This document shows, piece by piece, positions 54,819 to 64,000 of a DNA stretch of 64,000 bases (within the stretch, counting starts at the first letter, position 1; each line of letters begins with the position of its first letter). The stretch spans positions 1,426,001 to 1,490,000 of the forward strand of contig JAZBQD010000019.1 of assembly GCA_036583965.1 (NCBI GenBank). The letters are read 5' to 3'. The position numbers were made by a program, and so were the translations under genes. The DNA is from Prunella strophiata (Eukaryota; Chordata; Aves; Passeriformes; Prunellidae). A model generated the notes under the pieces. The model was not told the DNA's origin and ran no database searches. It was given only the letters and a program-made list of their open reading frames with translations.

Positions 54819-56062
54819 CAAACAAACAAACAAACAAACAAACAAACAAACAAACAAACAAACAAACAAACAAACAAACAAACAAACAAACAAACAAACA
54901 AACAAACAAACAAACAAACAAACAAACAAACAAACAAACAAACAAACAAACAAACAAACAAACAAACAAACAAACAAACAAACAAACAAACAAACAAACA
55001 AACAAACAAACAAACAAACAAACAAACAAACAAACAAACAAACAAACAAACAAACAAACAAACAAACAAACAAACAAACAAACAAACAAACAAACAAACA
55101 AACAAACAAACAAACAAACAAACAAACAAACAAACAAACAAACAAACAAACAAACAAACAAACAAACAAACAAACAAACAAACAAACAAACAAACAAACA
55201 AACAAACAAACAAACAAACAAACAAACAAACAAACAAACAAACAAACAAACAAACAAACAAACAAACAAACAAACAAACAAACAAACAAACAAACAAACA
55301 AACAAACAAACAAACAAACAAACAAACAAACAAACAAACAAACAAACAAACAAACAAACAAACAAACAAACAAACAAACAAACAAACAAACAAACAAACA
55401 AACAAACAAACAAACAAACAAACAAACAAACAAACAAACAAACAAACAAACAAACAAACAAACAAACAAACAAACAAACAAACAAACAAACAAACAAACA
55501 AACAAACAAACAAACAAACAAACAAACAAACAAACAAACAAACAAACAAACAAACAAACAAACAAACAAACAAACAAACAAACAAACAAACAAACAAACA
55601 AACAAACAAACAAACAAACAAACAAACAAACAAACAAACAAACAAACAAACAAACAAACAAACAAACAAACAAACAAACAAACAAACAAACAAACAAACA
55701 AACAAACAAACAAACAAACAAACAAACAAACAAACAAACAAACAAACAAACAAACAAACAAACAAACAAACAAACAAACAAACAAACAAACAAACAAACA
55801 AACAAACAAACAAACAAACAAACAAACAAACAAACAAACAAACAAACAAACAAACAAACAAACAAACAAACAAACAAACAAACAAACAAACAAACAAACA
55901 AACAAACAAACAAACAAACAAACAAACAAACAAACAAACAAACAAACAAACAAACAAACAAACAAACAAACAAACAAACAAACAAACAAACAAACAAACA
56001 AACAAACAAACAAACAAACAAACAAACAAACAAACAAACAAACAAACAAACAAACAAACAAA
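54819..56062. repeat. Perfect (AAAC)n microsatellite, about 311 copies
   Basis: 1,244 bp of uninterrupted CAAA repeats with no substitution seen, followed by A-rich sequence. All six frames are open (NKQT on one strand, CLFV on the other), with no coding meaning. The length and perfection are unusual for a tetranucleotide repeat and could reflect recent expansion or consensus smoothing in assembly. Confidence 0.99.
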
Positions 56063-56136
56063 AAAAACCAAAAAGAAAACCCACATAGATTTCAGAGATT
56101 TTCACTAGAGTGAATTTTTCTCAGTGCAGGGCCAGA

Positions 56137-56138
<2 letters not shown>

Positions 56139-56194
<56 letters not shown>
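56139..56194. repeat. (AT)28 microsatellite
   Basis: 56 bp of perfect AT dinucleotides, 76 bp right of the AAAC array. Confidence 0.99.
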
Positions 56195-56196
<2 letters not shown>

Positions 56197-56858
56197 TTAT
56201 TAAGGTCTAAGGTGTTTCAAATTTCCCTCTATTTTATAGTTAGACTGAGAGAATCTTCCCCCAGTCTGGAGCTTCCCATCAGCACCTCCCACACTGGGAG
56301 CAGACCTGGGGGCTTTTCAAGGAATTTTTGAGGATATTTTAAGGAATATCTGAGTGCTTTGGGTGCTGCAGGTCTGGGAGGAGCAGAGCTGGGTGGGCTC
56401 TGTCTGCACGGGCTCCTTCGGGATTTTCCAGGTCTGAAGCTCAGCAGGCACTGATGGAATGGGAATCTCCTTCCTCCTCCTCCTCCTTCTATCCATCTCC
56501 CATTGAATGCTCTCTTCATAAAAGTTTCTGGTTTTTTAGTTTTGACAAAAATCTCATCAGGCTCTGATTTCAGCTATTTTTTCTGCCCCATTTGCTCTTT
56601 GCAATGCTGATCAAATGCAGAAAGTTCTTTATTTGGGAAGATAAATGCATGGATGCACTCAACTCCTTCAGTGTAAAAGGAGGAAATGCACAAAGTCCTG
56701 GAGCAAAGGAACACTAACCCCCCATTAATTAATTTCCATTAGAATGACAGTGATTAGTGGATAACAGTGGTCTCTGTGGTGCCAGGACTTGCAGCTCCAC
56801 CGTGGCTCAGGCTGTGCAGCTGAGGGTTCCTGGCATGGAGCTGAGGTGGCACCACTTG
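56195..56858. other. Single-copy sequence
   Basis: Mixed composition. The interval 56,490-56,580 shares words with 52,340-52,410 (CCCATTGAATGCTCTCTTC; ATCTCATCAGGCTCTGATTT), suggesting a shared old repeat of unknown type. No gene recognised. Confidence 0.4.
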
Positions 56859-57355
56859 TGAGTTTGACCTGCCAGGCTGGTCCAGTCCAGTCTGGCCAGC
56901 TATGGATCCTTAGTCCTGATCAAACTTACATGAGACAAATAAGAGACCAAAGGTGCTCTTTTCCTCTTGGGAACAAAGTCCTGCTTTATTTCCTTGGTAG
57001 GAGCCACCAGATGATCCACAGGGCTTCCCAGGTGGAAAAGAGAGCAGAGTTCACCTGTGCAGGGGGTTTTAAGGTCAGGGGAAGGGGGGCAGAGGAAGGG
57101 GAGCACAGCCTTGGGATACAAGGGGGAAGGGGCCGAGGGGAGGGGTGAACCCGGGATTAAGCACTGCCCACCAGGGCCTGGGGATGGGGGAAAAGGGAGG
57201 AATGGGACAAACCATGTGATACAACAGGATACAGATTATATAACAGTGCAAATGATCCAAACACCCAGTGCAAAAACAATTATCAACTAAAAAACTACTC
57301 AGTGCAATACAACAACCACTCACACCTGGTTCCCCACCACCCTGCAGGTCCAGCA
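56859..57355 (-). mobile_element. LTR, about 497 bp, endogenous retrovirus
   Basis: Plus-strand limits TGAGTTTGACC ... GGTCCAGCA, flanked by CTTG on both sides (56,855-56,858 and 57,356-57,359). On the minus strand it has a C/T-rich stretch, a TTAAAA box (57,067-57,072 region) and AATAAA (56,985-56,990). The 4 bp duplication and different sequence set it apart from the 300 and 630 bp families. Confidence 0.6.
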
Positions 57356-57985
57356 CTTGGATTTGATGATCCTCATCACTCTGCAGCCCCTGAAAGGTGC
57401 CCGTGCCCAGGTGGGGTTGGGCTCTTTCTCCAGGAACTGACAGAACCAGAGCACACAGCCTCGAGATGCACCAAGGGAAATTCAGGTTGGATGTTGTGCA
57501 AGTGCAACACGGAATGAACCACACAATCCCACCCTGCTCGAGGCAGACAAAAAAAGGGAAACTCCATTCTTGTGTTGGGGTTCTTATAGAAGGGAAAAGG
57601 CTCCAGTGATTGGGGGGTGAAGTTACCACCTCTCCAGTCTCACTGGGTGAAGCAAAAGTCAGTCAATCTCTGACTCCAGGAAAGAATGCAAACAAGTGAC
57701 TGTTTACATGTGTGTGAGAACTCTGTTATTACAAGGAATGCAAACAATCAGAAGGCTTAGATAAAATGCAAAAGATCAGGGCTGCAGGATATCAGGAAAA
57801 AGTTTTTTACAGAAAGGTGATAAAGTTGTGGAATGGCTGCCCAGGGAGGTGGTGCAGTCACCATTCCTGGGTGTGTTTAACAAAGCCTGGATGTGGCACT
57901 GGGTGCCAGGGTTTAGCTGAGGCTGCTGGGGCTGGGTTGGACTCTGTGATCTTGGAGGTCTCTTCCAACCCTGTGATTCTGTGAA
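57356..57985 (+). mobile_element. CR1 3' region split by an LTR
   Basis: Left part 57,356-57,491 follows CR1 internal order (CTCTGCAGCCCCTGAAAGG, GGTTGGGCTCTTTCTCCAGG, AAATTCAGGTTGGAT). After the 295 bp insertion it resumes at 57,787 with GGATATCAGGAAAAAGTTTT and GGCTGCCCAGGGAGGTGGTG, and ends in CCAACCCTGTGATTCTGTGA. An older CR1 type than the dominant one. Confidence 0.9.
57492..57786 (-). mobile_element. LTR, 295 bp, diverged relative of the 300 bp family
   Basis: TG...CA limits, with GGAT at both junctions. The right half shares GTGTGTGAGAA, CAATCAGAAGGCTTAGA and GATCAGGG words with the LTRs at 28,384, 45,001 and 53,525. The minus strand has CTATAAG at about 57,583-57,589, but I see no AATAAA. 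Same orientation as its relatives. Confidence 0.7.
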
Positions 57986-58084
57986 TGTTCTGGGAATCCA
58001 CAGGGATTTCTTGCAGCTCAGGATATTCTGAGATGCTGCGAGCCAAGCCAAGGACAGGGGCAGGGCAGGAGCAGGAATGGGTGT
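57986..58084. other. Short spacer
   Basis: Nothing recognised. Confidence 0.4.
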
Positions 58085-58660
58085 CCAGGGGTGTGGTAAT
58101 TTATTTGTGGGGGACTTTGGAAGGAATTTGAGATGGAATTTTGGAATTGGTTTTGATGATGTGGGGTTTTTTATTTTTAATTTTTTTTATAGGTAGGAAG
58201 GGTGGGTTTGGTTTATGTTGTTATAGTATGGTTCAGAAGGTCACAAGACCTTTAGTTGTAAGATTTTTTAAGGAGTTATTGATTAACAAAATACTGCTAA
58301 TAAGGATATTTATGTTTTTGACTTAATCTTTAAATACTTTGTTTTATGGATTTACATTACAGTGTAAGCTTTTTTAGTTAATTATGTTATGACACACAAA
58401 CTTACAATATTGTATTCTAAACTTTTTGTTTACTTTTGTAACTGCTTTTACTTTTTCTATATTTAAACTCTAAAGCTCTAAACTTTCTTTTACTTACTTT
58501 AACTTGTTTTTGCTTTAAACTATAAATTTGTATTTTTGCTTTTAGTGCTTAAGTTTGGAAGTTTTTTCTAAAGTCTCAAATCGAATTTTGTGTTTCATTT
58601 TAAGCTTTGGTTTACAAACCCAAAAATCTTCAAAATTTTCTAAATTTTAAATTCCAGCAC
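58085..58660. other. AT-rich block
   Basis: Strongly T-rich sequence with TTTTAAACTTTAAA-like words and almost no CpG. It may be a decayed retroelement internal region; no family can be named. It resembles in composition the complement of 1.08-1.59 kb. Confidence 0.5.
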
Positions 58661-58814
58661 AGGGGCTCCTGCCCCAGAGCACTTGGTCACTTCCAGCAGA
58701 TCTCCTCATCCCAGTGAGGCCAAACTGGGCCAGGAGTGTCCATCCCTCCCCCCTGCCTTTGGGAATCTCTGCCACAAACACTACAGAGACACAAAGGGGC
58801 TTTGGTTTGAAAGG
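58661..58814. other. Short single-copy spacer
   Basis: Nothing recognised. Confidence 0.4.
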
Positions 58815-59065
58815 AAAAAACACCAAAATGGGAAAAAAAGAAAAAGGAAAAAAGAAAAAAAAAAAAAGGAAAAAAAAAGGAAAGAAAAAATAAAAAAAGA
58901 AAAAAAAAAAAAAAAAGAAAAAAAAAGAAGAAAAGAAAAAGAAAAAAAAAGAAAAAAAGAAAAAAGAAAAAGAAAAAAAAAAAAAGAAAAAAGGAAAAAG
59001 AAAAAGAAAGGGAAAAAAAAAAAGACAAAAAAGGGAAAAAAAGGAAAAAGAAAATAAAAACCCAA
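58815..59065. repeat. Polypurine tract (A with interspersed G), about 250 bp
   Basis: Runs of 3-16 A separated by one to three G, with only a few pyrimidines. Lysine/glutamate frames on plus and phenylalanine-rich frames on minus are artefacts. The tract is long enough for triplex-type DNA. Confidence 0.97.
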
Positions 59066-59397
59066 CAAAACAACAACAACAAAAGGTCCAAAGCAGAATC
59101 TCGGGGATGTGGAAATGCCCAGCTGGGAACTGAGCCCACGGGCTGAGGGAAGCTCTGTGTGCAGCAGAGAGGGATGGCAGCAGGGTAGGGCAGCTACAAA
59201 CAAAGCCCAGCAGTGCCCCAGGCACAGCCCTGGCATGGGCAGAGCCTGGCAGGGTGTGCCCCCCTCCTGTGCCAGGGCCAGGGTGATTTATCCCCCTGGC
59301 TGGGATAAGGAACACTTTCTGCTCCCTCTGTAACTGGGAGGACTTTAAGAGAGTGGCTGGTGCCGTTTCTGGAGCAGCAGCAGCACCAGTTTGTGTC
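59066..59397. other. Single-copy spacer
   Basis: Starts with CAACAACAAC and continues as mixed sequence. Nothing recognised. Confidence 0.4.
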
Positions 59398-59627
59398 TGA
59401 GCCAGGCTGGCAGAGCTGGGAATGTTCCCCTGGAGAGGAGAAGCTCCAGGGAGAGCTCAGAGCCCCTGGCAGGGCCTGAAGGGGCTCCAGGAGAGCTGGA
59501 GAGGGACTGGGGACAAGGCATGGAGGGACAGGACACAGGGAATGGCTCCCAGTGCCAGAGGGCAGGGATGGGTGGGAGATTGGGAATTGGGAATTGCTCC
59601 CTGTGAAGGTGGAGAGGCCCTGGCACA
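59398..59627 (+). mobile_element. CR1 internal fragment lacking its 3' terminus
   Basis: GAGAGGAGAAGCTCCAGGGA, GACTGGGGACAAGGCATGGA, GCCAGAGGGCAGGGATGGGT and GGTGGAGAGGCCCTGGCACA match the 5' part of the 25 kb copy. It stops before the CAGCTGTGGCTGCC section. Loss of the 3' end is unusual for CR1 and implies a later deletion. Confidence 0.9.
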
Positions 59628-60154
59628 GGTGACCTGTGCTTTAGGACTTTGCCTTTTTAGAAATCTCTTCAAGCCCTGCACAGGCAGAGTGTGAAGGCAC
59701 CAAAAGGCAGAACAGCTCTGACCCTCAGTGCCAGGCCAGCAGGATTTTAAGAACCACAGCTCTTCCCCCTCAGGCTGGGCAGGGACTCACATTTCCTAGC
59801 ACACTTCAGGAAATTCACATTTCTTTGTAAACCTCTTCAAAAGGCTTCCTGGGGTTGCTTGAGCTGAACTTTGTGTTGACCAGAAATAGCCAGGTGCTTC
59901 AAAGGGCAGCCCCTGCCTTGTTGCAGAGCTCCATGAGATCTTTTGTATCCTGTGCCAAGAAAAGGGGTTTGGAAAGGTTTTCTGAGTCAAAGGTAATGAT
60001 CTCTCAAGGTCTTGGCAAAGGAGCGAGGAATTTTTAAGCTGGTGAAAAGACTGAATAGAAATAAACCCATCAAATAATGTATTAAAAAAAGCTTAAGTGA
60101 AATGGGGCTGCTTAAATGTTTAAATGCAAAGGGAGTGGAACCAAATAACCCTTC
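59628..60154. other. Single-copy spacer
   Basis: Nothing recognised. Confidence 0.4.
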
Positions 60155-60205
60155 ATGTCCCTTCAAGGTCTTGGAGGTCCTTTCCAACCTGAACATTCTG
60201 GGATC
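60155..60205 (+). mobile_element. CR1 terminal fragment
   Basis: GTCTTGGAGGTCCTTTCCAA then CCTGAACATTCTGGGATCC: the plus-strand CR1 terminus, about 50 bp. Confidence 0.7.
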
Positions 60206-60644
60206 CTTTGCAGCAGCTCCTGTGTCCCCTTTCCCTCTCTGTTCCCTGGGGCTCTCCTGGCCCTGCTCTGGCACCTGCCAGGCCTGGCTGGCAGCAGGAG
60301 CAGAGAATTCCCTGGGAGCAGAGCCAGGCAGGGGCACTGGGGCCCATCTGTGCCAGTGCTGAGGGCAATCAGGATTGTTTAGGTTGGACAGGACCTCCAG
60401 CACCATCAGGTGCAGCCCTGGAGTGCTGGGAAGGAGATGCTGCCACTGCTGCCCCCATGAGTGAAAAGTGCTGGCACTGTGGGATGCTGCATCTGGGTCT
60501 GTTATTTTTTAATAAAATGGGAAATGAAAAGAAAATTTTAAAAAATTACTTTCCAGCTCAGCAGTGAGACCTCACACAGAGAGGAGACAAATTCCAGGAG
60601 CTGGAGCCTGGAAATGCTGATTCCAGCCCTGTGTCTGTGTTTGT
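60206..60644. other. Single-copy sequence
   Basis: Mostly unrecognised. 60,365-60,415 (AGGATTGTTTAGGTTGGACA, GGACCTCCAGCACCATCAGG) may be a minus-strand CR1 terminus. Confidence 0.4.
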
Positions 60645-60725
60645 CCTGGGAGCAGCCTGGGGCAGTGGGAGGTGTCCCTGGCCTGGGCAGGGGTGGCACT
60701 GGGTGGGATCTGAGCTCATTTCCTG
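60645..60725 (+). mobile_element. CR1 terminal fragment
   Basis: CAGCCTGGGGCAGTGGGAGG, TGTCCCTGGCCTGGGCAGGG and GTGGCACTGGGTGGGATCTG: a plus-strand CR1 tail missing its last bases. Confidence 0.85.
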
Positions 60726-60734
60726 CCTGCAGTG

Positions 60735-61200
60735 AGGAGAGAGATGGGGAGACCCCAGTATGGTCAGAAGGATCCAAATTTATTGTGGAGTACCTACAAG
60801 AGAGCATTTTGAGCAGGCAAAAGCAAAATTGCACAGTGCTGCATGCTTGTCTGGTAGCTTGGAACAAACAATATAGGGAAGTTTGCCAAGATGCACCCCA
60901 GGAAAGGGATAAAAGCAGGATGTTCTGAGGATGGGAAGGGAAGATATGGGGCAAGATGTTCTGCTGACACTTTTGCCAAGCTGTGCTATGTGACCAAAGA
61001 TAAGTTAAGCTCTTTGTCTTATACACAGTGCCTTGTAACCAATCAAATGTGTTCCCAGGTGCTGAACCCTGCATAACCACATAAATGCACCCTCAGATTT
61101 GCAATAAATCAGCATTGATCATCACCTCCATGAGGATTTGATCTCTGACTCCAAGGGCTCCTCTCTCTCCCTCTCCCCCTCTCATCTTTCATCAAGTACC
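60735..61200 (+). mobile_element. LTR-like segment(s), orientation partly unclear
   Basis: The right half (60,970-61,170) carries CCAATCA, CATAAATG and CAATAAATC in the order expected of a plus-strand LTR. The left end contains TTTATTG, which would be a polyadenylation signal on the minus strand, so two elements may abut. No duplication or clear TG/CA ends found. Confidence 0.35.
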
Positions 61201-61620
61201 TGTGCTTATACCCTGTTTTAGGAAGGCTAGTCATGTTTTACAAGGATTGGGTTAATCATCACACAAACAAACTTATGCATTTCACAGCATCCCTTGCAGA
61301 AGCTGATGTAATTTTCTTTTCTGGTAAGTCAGTCTGATTGAATCTCCTTGCACTCTTCAGAGCTGTTTGCTCTTGCCAAGGCACCCTGATTATCAAATCT
61401 CTTCTGCTGACAGGTCCAGAGTCCATCATCTGTCTCGTGGGTTCCAGTAATTTCCAAGCCCAACCATTCCATGATTCCCAGGCTGGGGCATCACCAAACC
61501 TCACTGCCTGGCTCCAGCCACTCCATGGCCAAATAAACAGGGGGGAAAGAACTGAGCAAACCAGCAAGAAAAAACAACCAGCTGGTGGCTGTGGCAAGTG
61601 GCACTCACCTGGCACCTGCC
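61201..61620. other. Single-copy spacer with a possible CR1 terminus
   Basis: 61,455-61,485 (TTCCAAGCCCAACCATTCCA) resembles a plus-strand CR1 terminus. Otherwise nothing. Confidence 0.4.
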
Positions 61621-61850
61621 AACTGAGCCAGGAGAAACTACTGATTTATTTGGTTGTTTATTTATTGTTATATATTTACATTTATGCTTATTTACACATG
61701 TATATTGTATAATAAATATAAAATGTAAAATACCAATATATTGACCAACATCTACAAATATAATAGTAAATATAATTGTCTATTCTATAGAAAATATGCA
61801 TAATTTTAAATTAAATAAATTAAATAATTAAATACAATTATGGAGTCCCA
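61621..61850. repeat. AT-rich low-complexity sequence
   Basis: Long TATTTATTT, TATATT and AATTAAATAAATT stretches. No gene. Confidence 0.8.
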
Positions 61851-62309
61851 AGCCTTGCTCTGCATTGCCCATGCAGTGAACTCTGGCAGAAGGAGGAGGG
61901 GAGGAACCTCCCAAAGGTGAAGCCCTTGAACACCACAGGTTTTTAATAATCCAATACCTGATCTTCTTAATTAGCTCAGTGTTTTCTATAAATCTTCATT
62001 TAATGAGATCAAAGCAGCAGGAAGGAGCCTCTTCCCTGACCCCTTTGTCCCCCAGCTGCTCCTGCTGCAGCAGGAAGCTTTTCTGGGAAACTCATCCACT
62101 TCTGGCAGGGAAAGTTTGGAAATGAAGGTGAAATTAGTGAGCTCTGGGAATCAGAAGGGAAGGGAAGGAGCCCTGGGAATGCCTGGAGGTGCAGCTGGGA
62201 TTTGCACACTGGGGACTGGGGCTGTGGGAGGTGATTTTGGGGACCCTGTGCCCCCATTCCATGCCCGTGATGTGGGCATGGGGCAGGCACCACCCCAGCT
62301 GTGCTACCA
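61851..62309. other. Single-copy spacer
   Basis: Nothing recognised. Confidence 0.4.
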
Positions 62310-62560
62310 CAGAAACACAAAATCCCACAATGGTTTGGGTTAAAAAAACCTTAAATCCCACCCAGTGCCACCCTGAGACACCTCCCACTGTGCCAGGCTG
62401 CTCCAGCCCCAGTGTCCAGCCTGGCCTTGGGCACTGCCAGGGATCCAGGGGCAGCCACAGCTGCTCTGGCAATTCCAACCCAGCCAGCAATTCCCAATTC
62501 CCAATCTCCCACCCATCCCTGCCCTCTGGCAGTGCCATGCCCTGGGTGCTGTCCCTCCAG
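62310..62560 (-). mobile_element. CR1 3' end, about 250 bp
   Basis: CCCACAATGGTTTGGGTTAA, CCTTAAATCCCACCCAGTGC, GGCACTGCCAGGGATCCAGG and CCAGCCAGCAATTCCCAATT. A 15-16 bp deletion removes the CCATGGCAGGG segment between CACCCTG and AGACACCTCCC. Confidence 0.94.
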
Positions 62561-63671
62561 CCCTGGGAAAAGCTCAGCTCTAATAAAACACTGATGAAGA
62601 CTTTGCCATCAGCACCCAGACGTGCTGGAGCCATCTGTCATTTCTGGGGCCACTGGAGCCATCTGTCATTTTTGCAGGAGTGTTTGCACATGAAAAAGAA
62701 GTTTTTTTTCCCCAATGTATTTCCAGATTTAATAATTATGGGCTTAAAAGCCTGGTCTATTCCAAATTTTACATCCCTCAGCTACTGCTGGCAGTGACCA
62801 GAAATGGCAGAAAAGCAACATCTCAGCTGTGGTGAAATGTCACCAAACCCACGGGCTGGGGCTCCCCTGGGCTGTCTCGGGGTGCCCCCTCCCAGCAGCC
62901 TGACCCCCCTGCAGCCCCAGCCAGCTCTGTTTGAGCCACCGTGGTGCCCTCCTGTCGCTCTGCACAGGACACTGCAGCCCCCAGTGCCTCCCCTCAGCCT
63001 GGCAAGGCTCAGGACATCGCCCGGAGCTGGCATTCACTGCCCACCCGTGCCCTTCCTCGGGGGCACACGGGCAGCTCGGGAGCGGGCTCGCCCCTGCCGG
63101 CTCCAAATGCCAGGAAATGAACCCCGGGCACACCCTGGAGTGTTTTGCTGTCTTGGCAGCTCCAGAGCCCAGGCTGGACAAATAACTGACATCAGCCCGT
63201 TGGAAGCATTGAAAGGGCTGCGAGTAACAGCCACTAAACCCCCGCTGAATTGCACTTAAATGCGAAGGACCTTGACATTTTGTGAATTTAATTTAATACC
63301 TTTGTCGAGAGAGGCAATTACAGTTACATCATTATGTGCAGCAGCCATGACTCCGTGACTGGAGTCTCACTCCAGCCAAGCGTGAAAGGATATTATTTGG
63401 GAATCCTTGCCTATTGTCAGAGGCTTTTAACCTTCCCTCCCTCCCTCCCCCAGGCCTGCACCCTGCTGCAGAGCAGCAGAGCTTTGCTCTGCCCGGGGCT
63501 CTGCAGAGCAGCAGAGCCCACAGGAGAAGACTTCAAAGCACCTGCTTTGGTGTGGAGAAGAAAGGAACATTTGGGAAAGGGCAGGAATGTTCCTAATCTA
63601 CCTTACACAGAGATTTTATCTTGAATTAGGGTCTCAGGGAACGAGTTAGTCATGGAGAGTAGGTTTGCATG
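62561..63671. other. Single-copy sequence with a conserved-looking core
   Basis: 63,180-63,370 is evenly composed and retains CpGs (GGGCTGCGAGTAACAGCC, TTAAATGCGAAGGACC, TTTGTCGAGAGAGGC), a look typical of vertebrate conserved non-coding elements. No coding signal. The remainder shows nothing recognised. Confidence 0.35.
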
Positions 63672-63870
63672 GGAGATTGGGAATTGGGAATTGCTGGCTG
63701 GGCTAGGAATTGCCAGAGCAGCTGTGGCTGCCCCTGGATCCCTGGCAGTGCCCAAGGCCAGGCTGGACACTGGGGCTGGAGCAGCCTGGGGACAGTGGGA
63801 GGTGTCCCTGCCAGTGGCAGGGGTGGCACTGGGGGGATTTGAAGGTCCCAGCTGGTTCTGTGGCTGTGTG
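63672..63870 (+). mobile_element. CR1 3' end fragment
   Basis: GGGAATTGCTGGCTGGGCTA, CAGCTGTGGCTGCCCCTGG, TGCCAGTGGCAGGGGTGGCA and GGGGGGATTTGAAGGTCCC. One extra base in the usual TGCCATGGCA. Confidence 0.94.
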
Positions 63871-64000
63871 AAATGCTCCCTGAGCCCTCCTGCTGGAGGG
63901 GCACACACCCATGGCAGCAGGGACACATCCAGGCTGTGCAAACAAAGCACTTCCTGCTCTCTTGCCACAACCTTGGTGTAAAACCCTGGATTTTACACAC
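63871..64000. other. Single-copy sequence at right edge
   Basis: Nothing recognised. Confidence 0.4.

Noticed and set aside
54723..56108. NKQT and CLFV poly-peptide frames
   Set aside because: Direct translation of the AAAC microsatellite on the two strands.
58683..59236. Lysine/glutamate-rich and phenylalanine-rich frames
   Set aside because: Produced by the polypurine tract.

Overview
The window looks like a gene-poor stretch of a bird genome, most likely a songbird (passerine). The case rests on about 30 pieces of CR1 LINE 3' end on both strands, avian-type solo LTRs, long GC-rich minisatellites, CpG depletion outside one island, and three runs of exactly 500 N that are scaffold gaps. 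No complete protein-coding gene is recognisable. The very long open reading frames are by-products of stop-free tandem repeats or run through N.

Layout. 1-7.1 kb: a 44-46 bp minisatellite, an AT-rich block and a 3.7 kb array of a 33 bp unit. 7.1-15 kb: single-copy DNA with CR1 pieces, a CR1 fold-back carrying a GGGAT/GGGGAT array, 27 bp and pyrimidine-rich arrays, one weak candidate terminal exon, a CR1 expanded internally into a minisatellite, and gap 1. 15-25 kb: CR1 copies, a small 32 bp minisatellite, a ~630 bp solo LTR and a 3.8 kb array of 26/31/32 bp units. 25-38 kb: mostly single-copy DNA with CR1s, a ~300 bp solo LTR, a 120 bp inverted pair, an L3-like relic and gap 2. 38.5-42.2 kb: about 117 nearly identical copies of the same 32 bp unit seen at 19.5 kb, in the opposite orientation. 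42-48 kb: more CR1s and LTRs, including an LTR inside a CR1, and gap 3. 48.5-49.35 kb: a CpG-rich block with GC box, TATA box and three repeated donor-like motifs, the best promoter candidate. 49.5-56.2 kb: a 23 bp G-rich array, a 27 bp array with a 108 bp higher-order unit, a 19 bp array that flips orientation and holds an LTR, a 1.24 kb perfect AAAC microsatellite and an AT dinucleotide run. 56.8-64 kb: layered LTR and CR1 insertions, a polypurine tract, AT-rich DNA and a conserved-looking non-coding stretch.

Tandem repeats make up roughly a quarter of the window. What ties it together is repeat biology. Arrays appear to nucleate inside CR1s, one unit occurs at two loci in opposite orientations, and LTR insertions date arrays and CR1s relative to each other. 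I see no operon, CRISPR array or coherent gene system. Family names come from remembered consensus patterns and were not checked by search.
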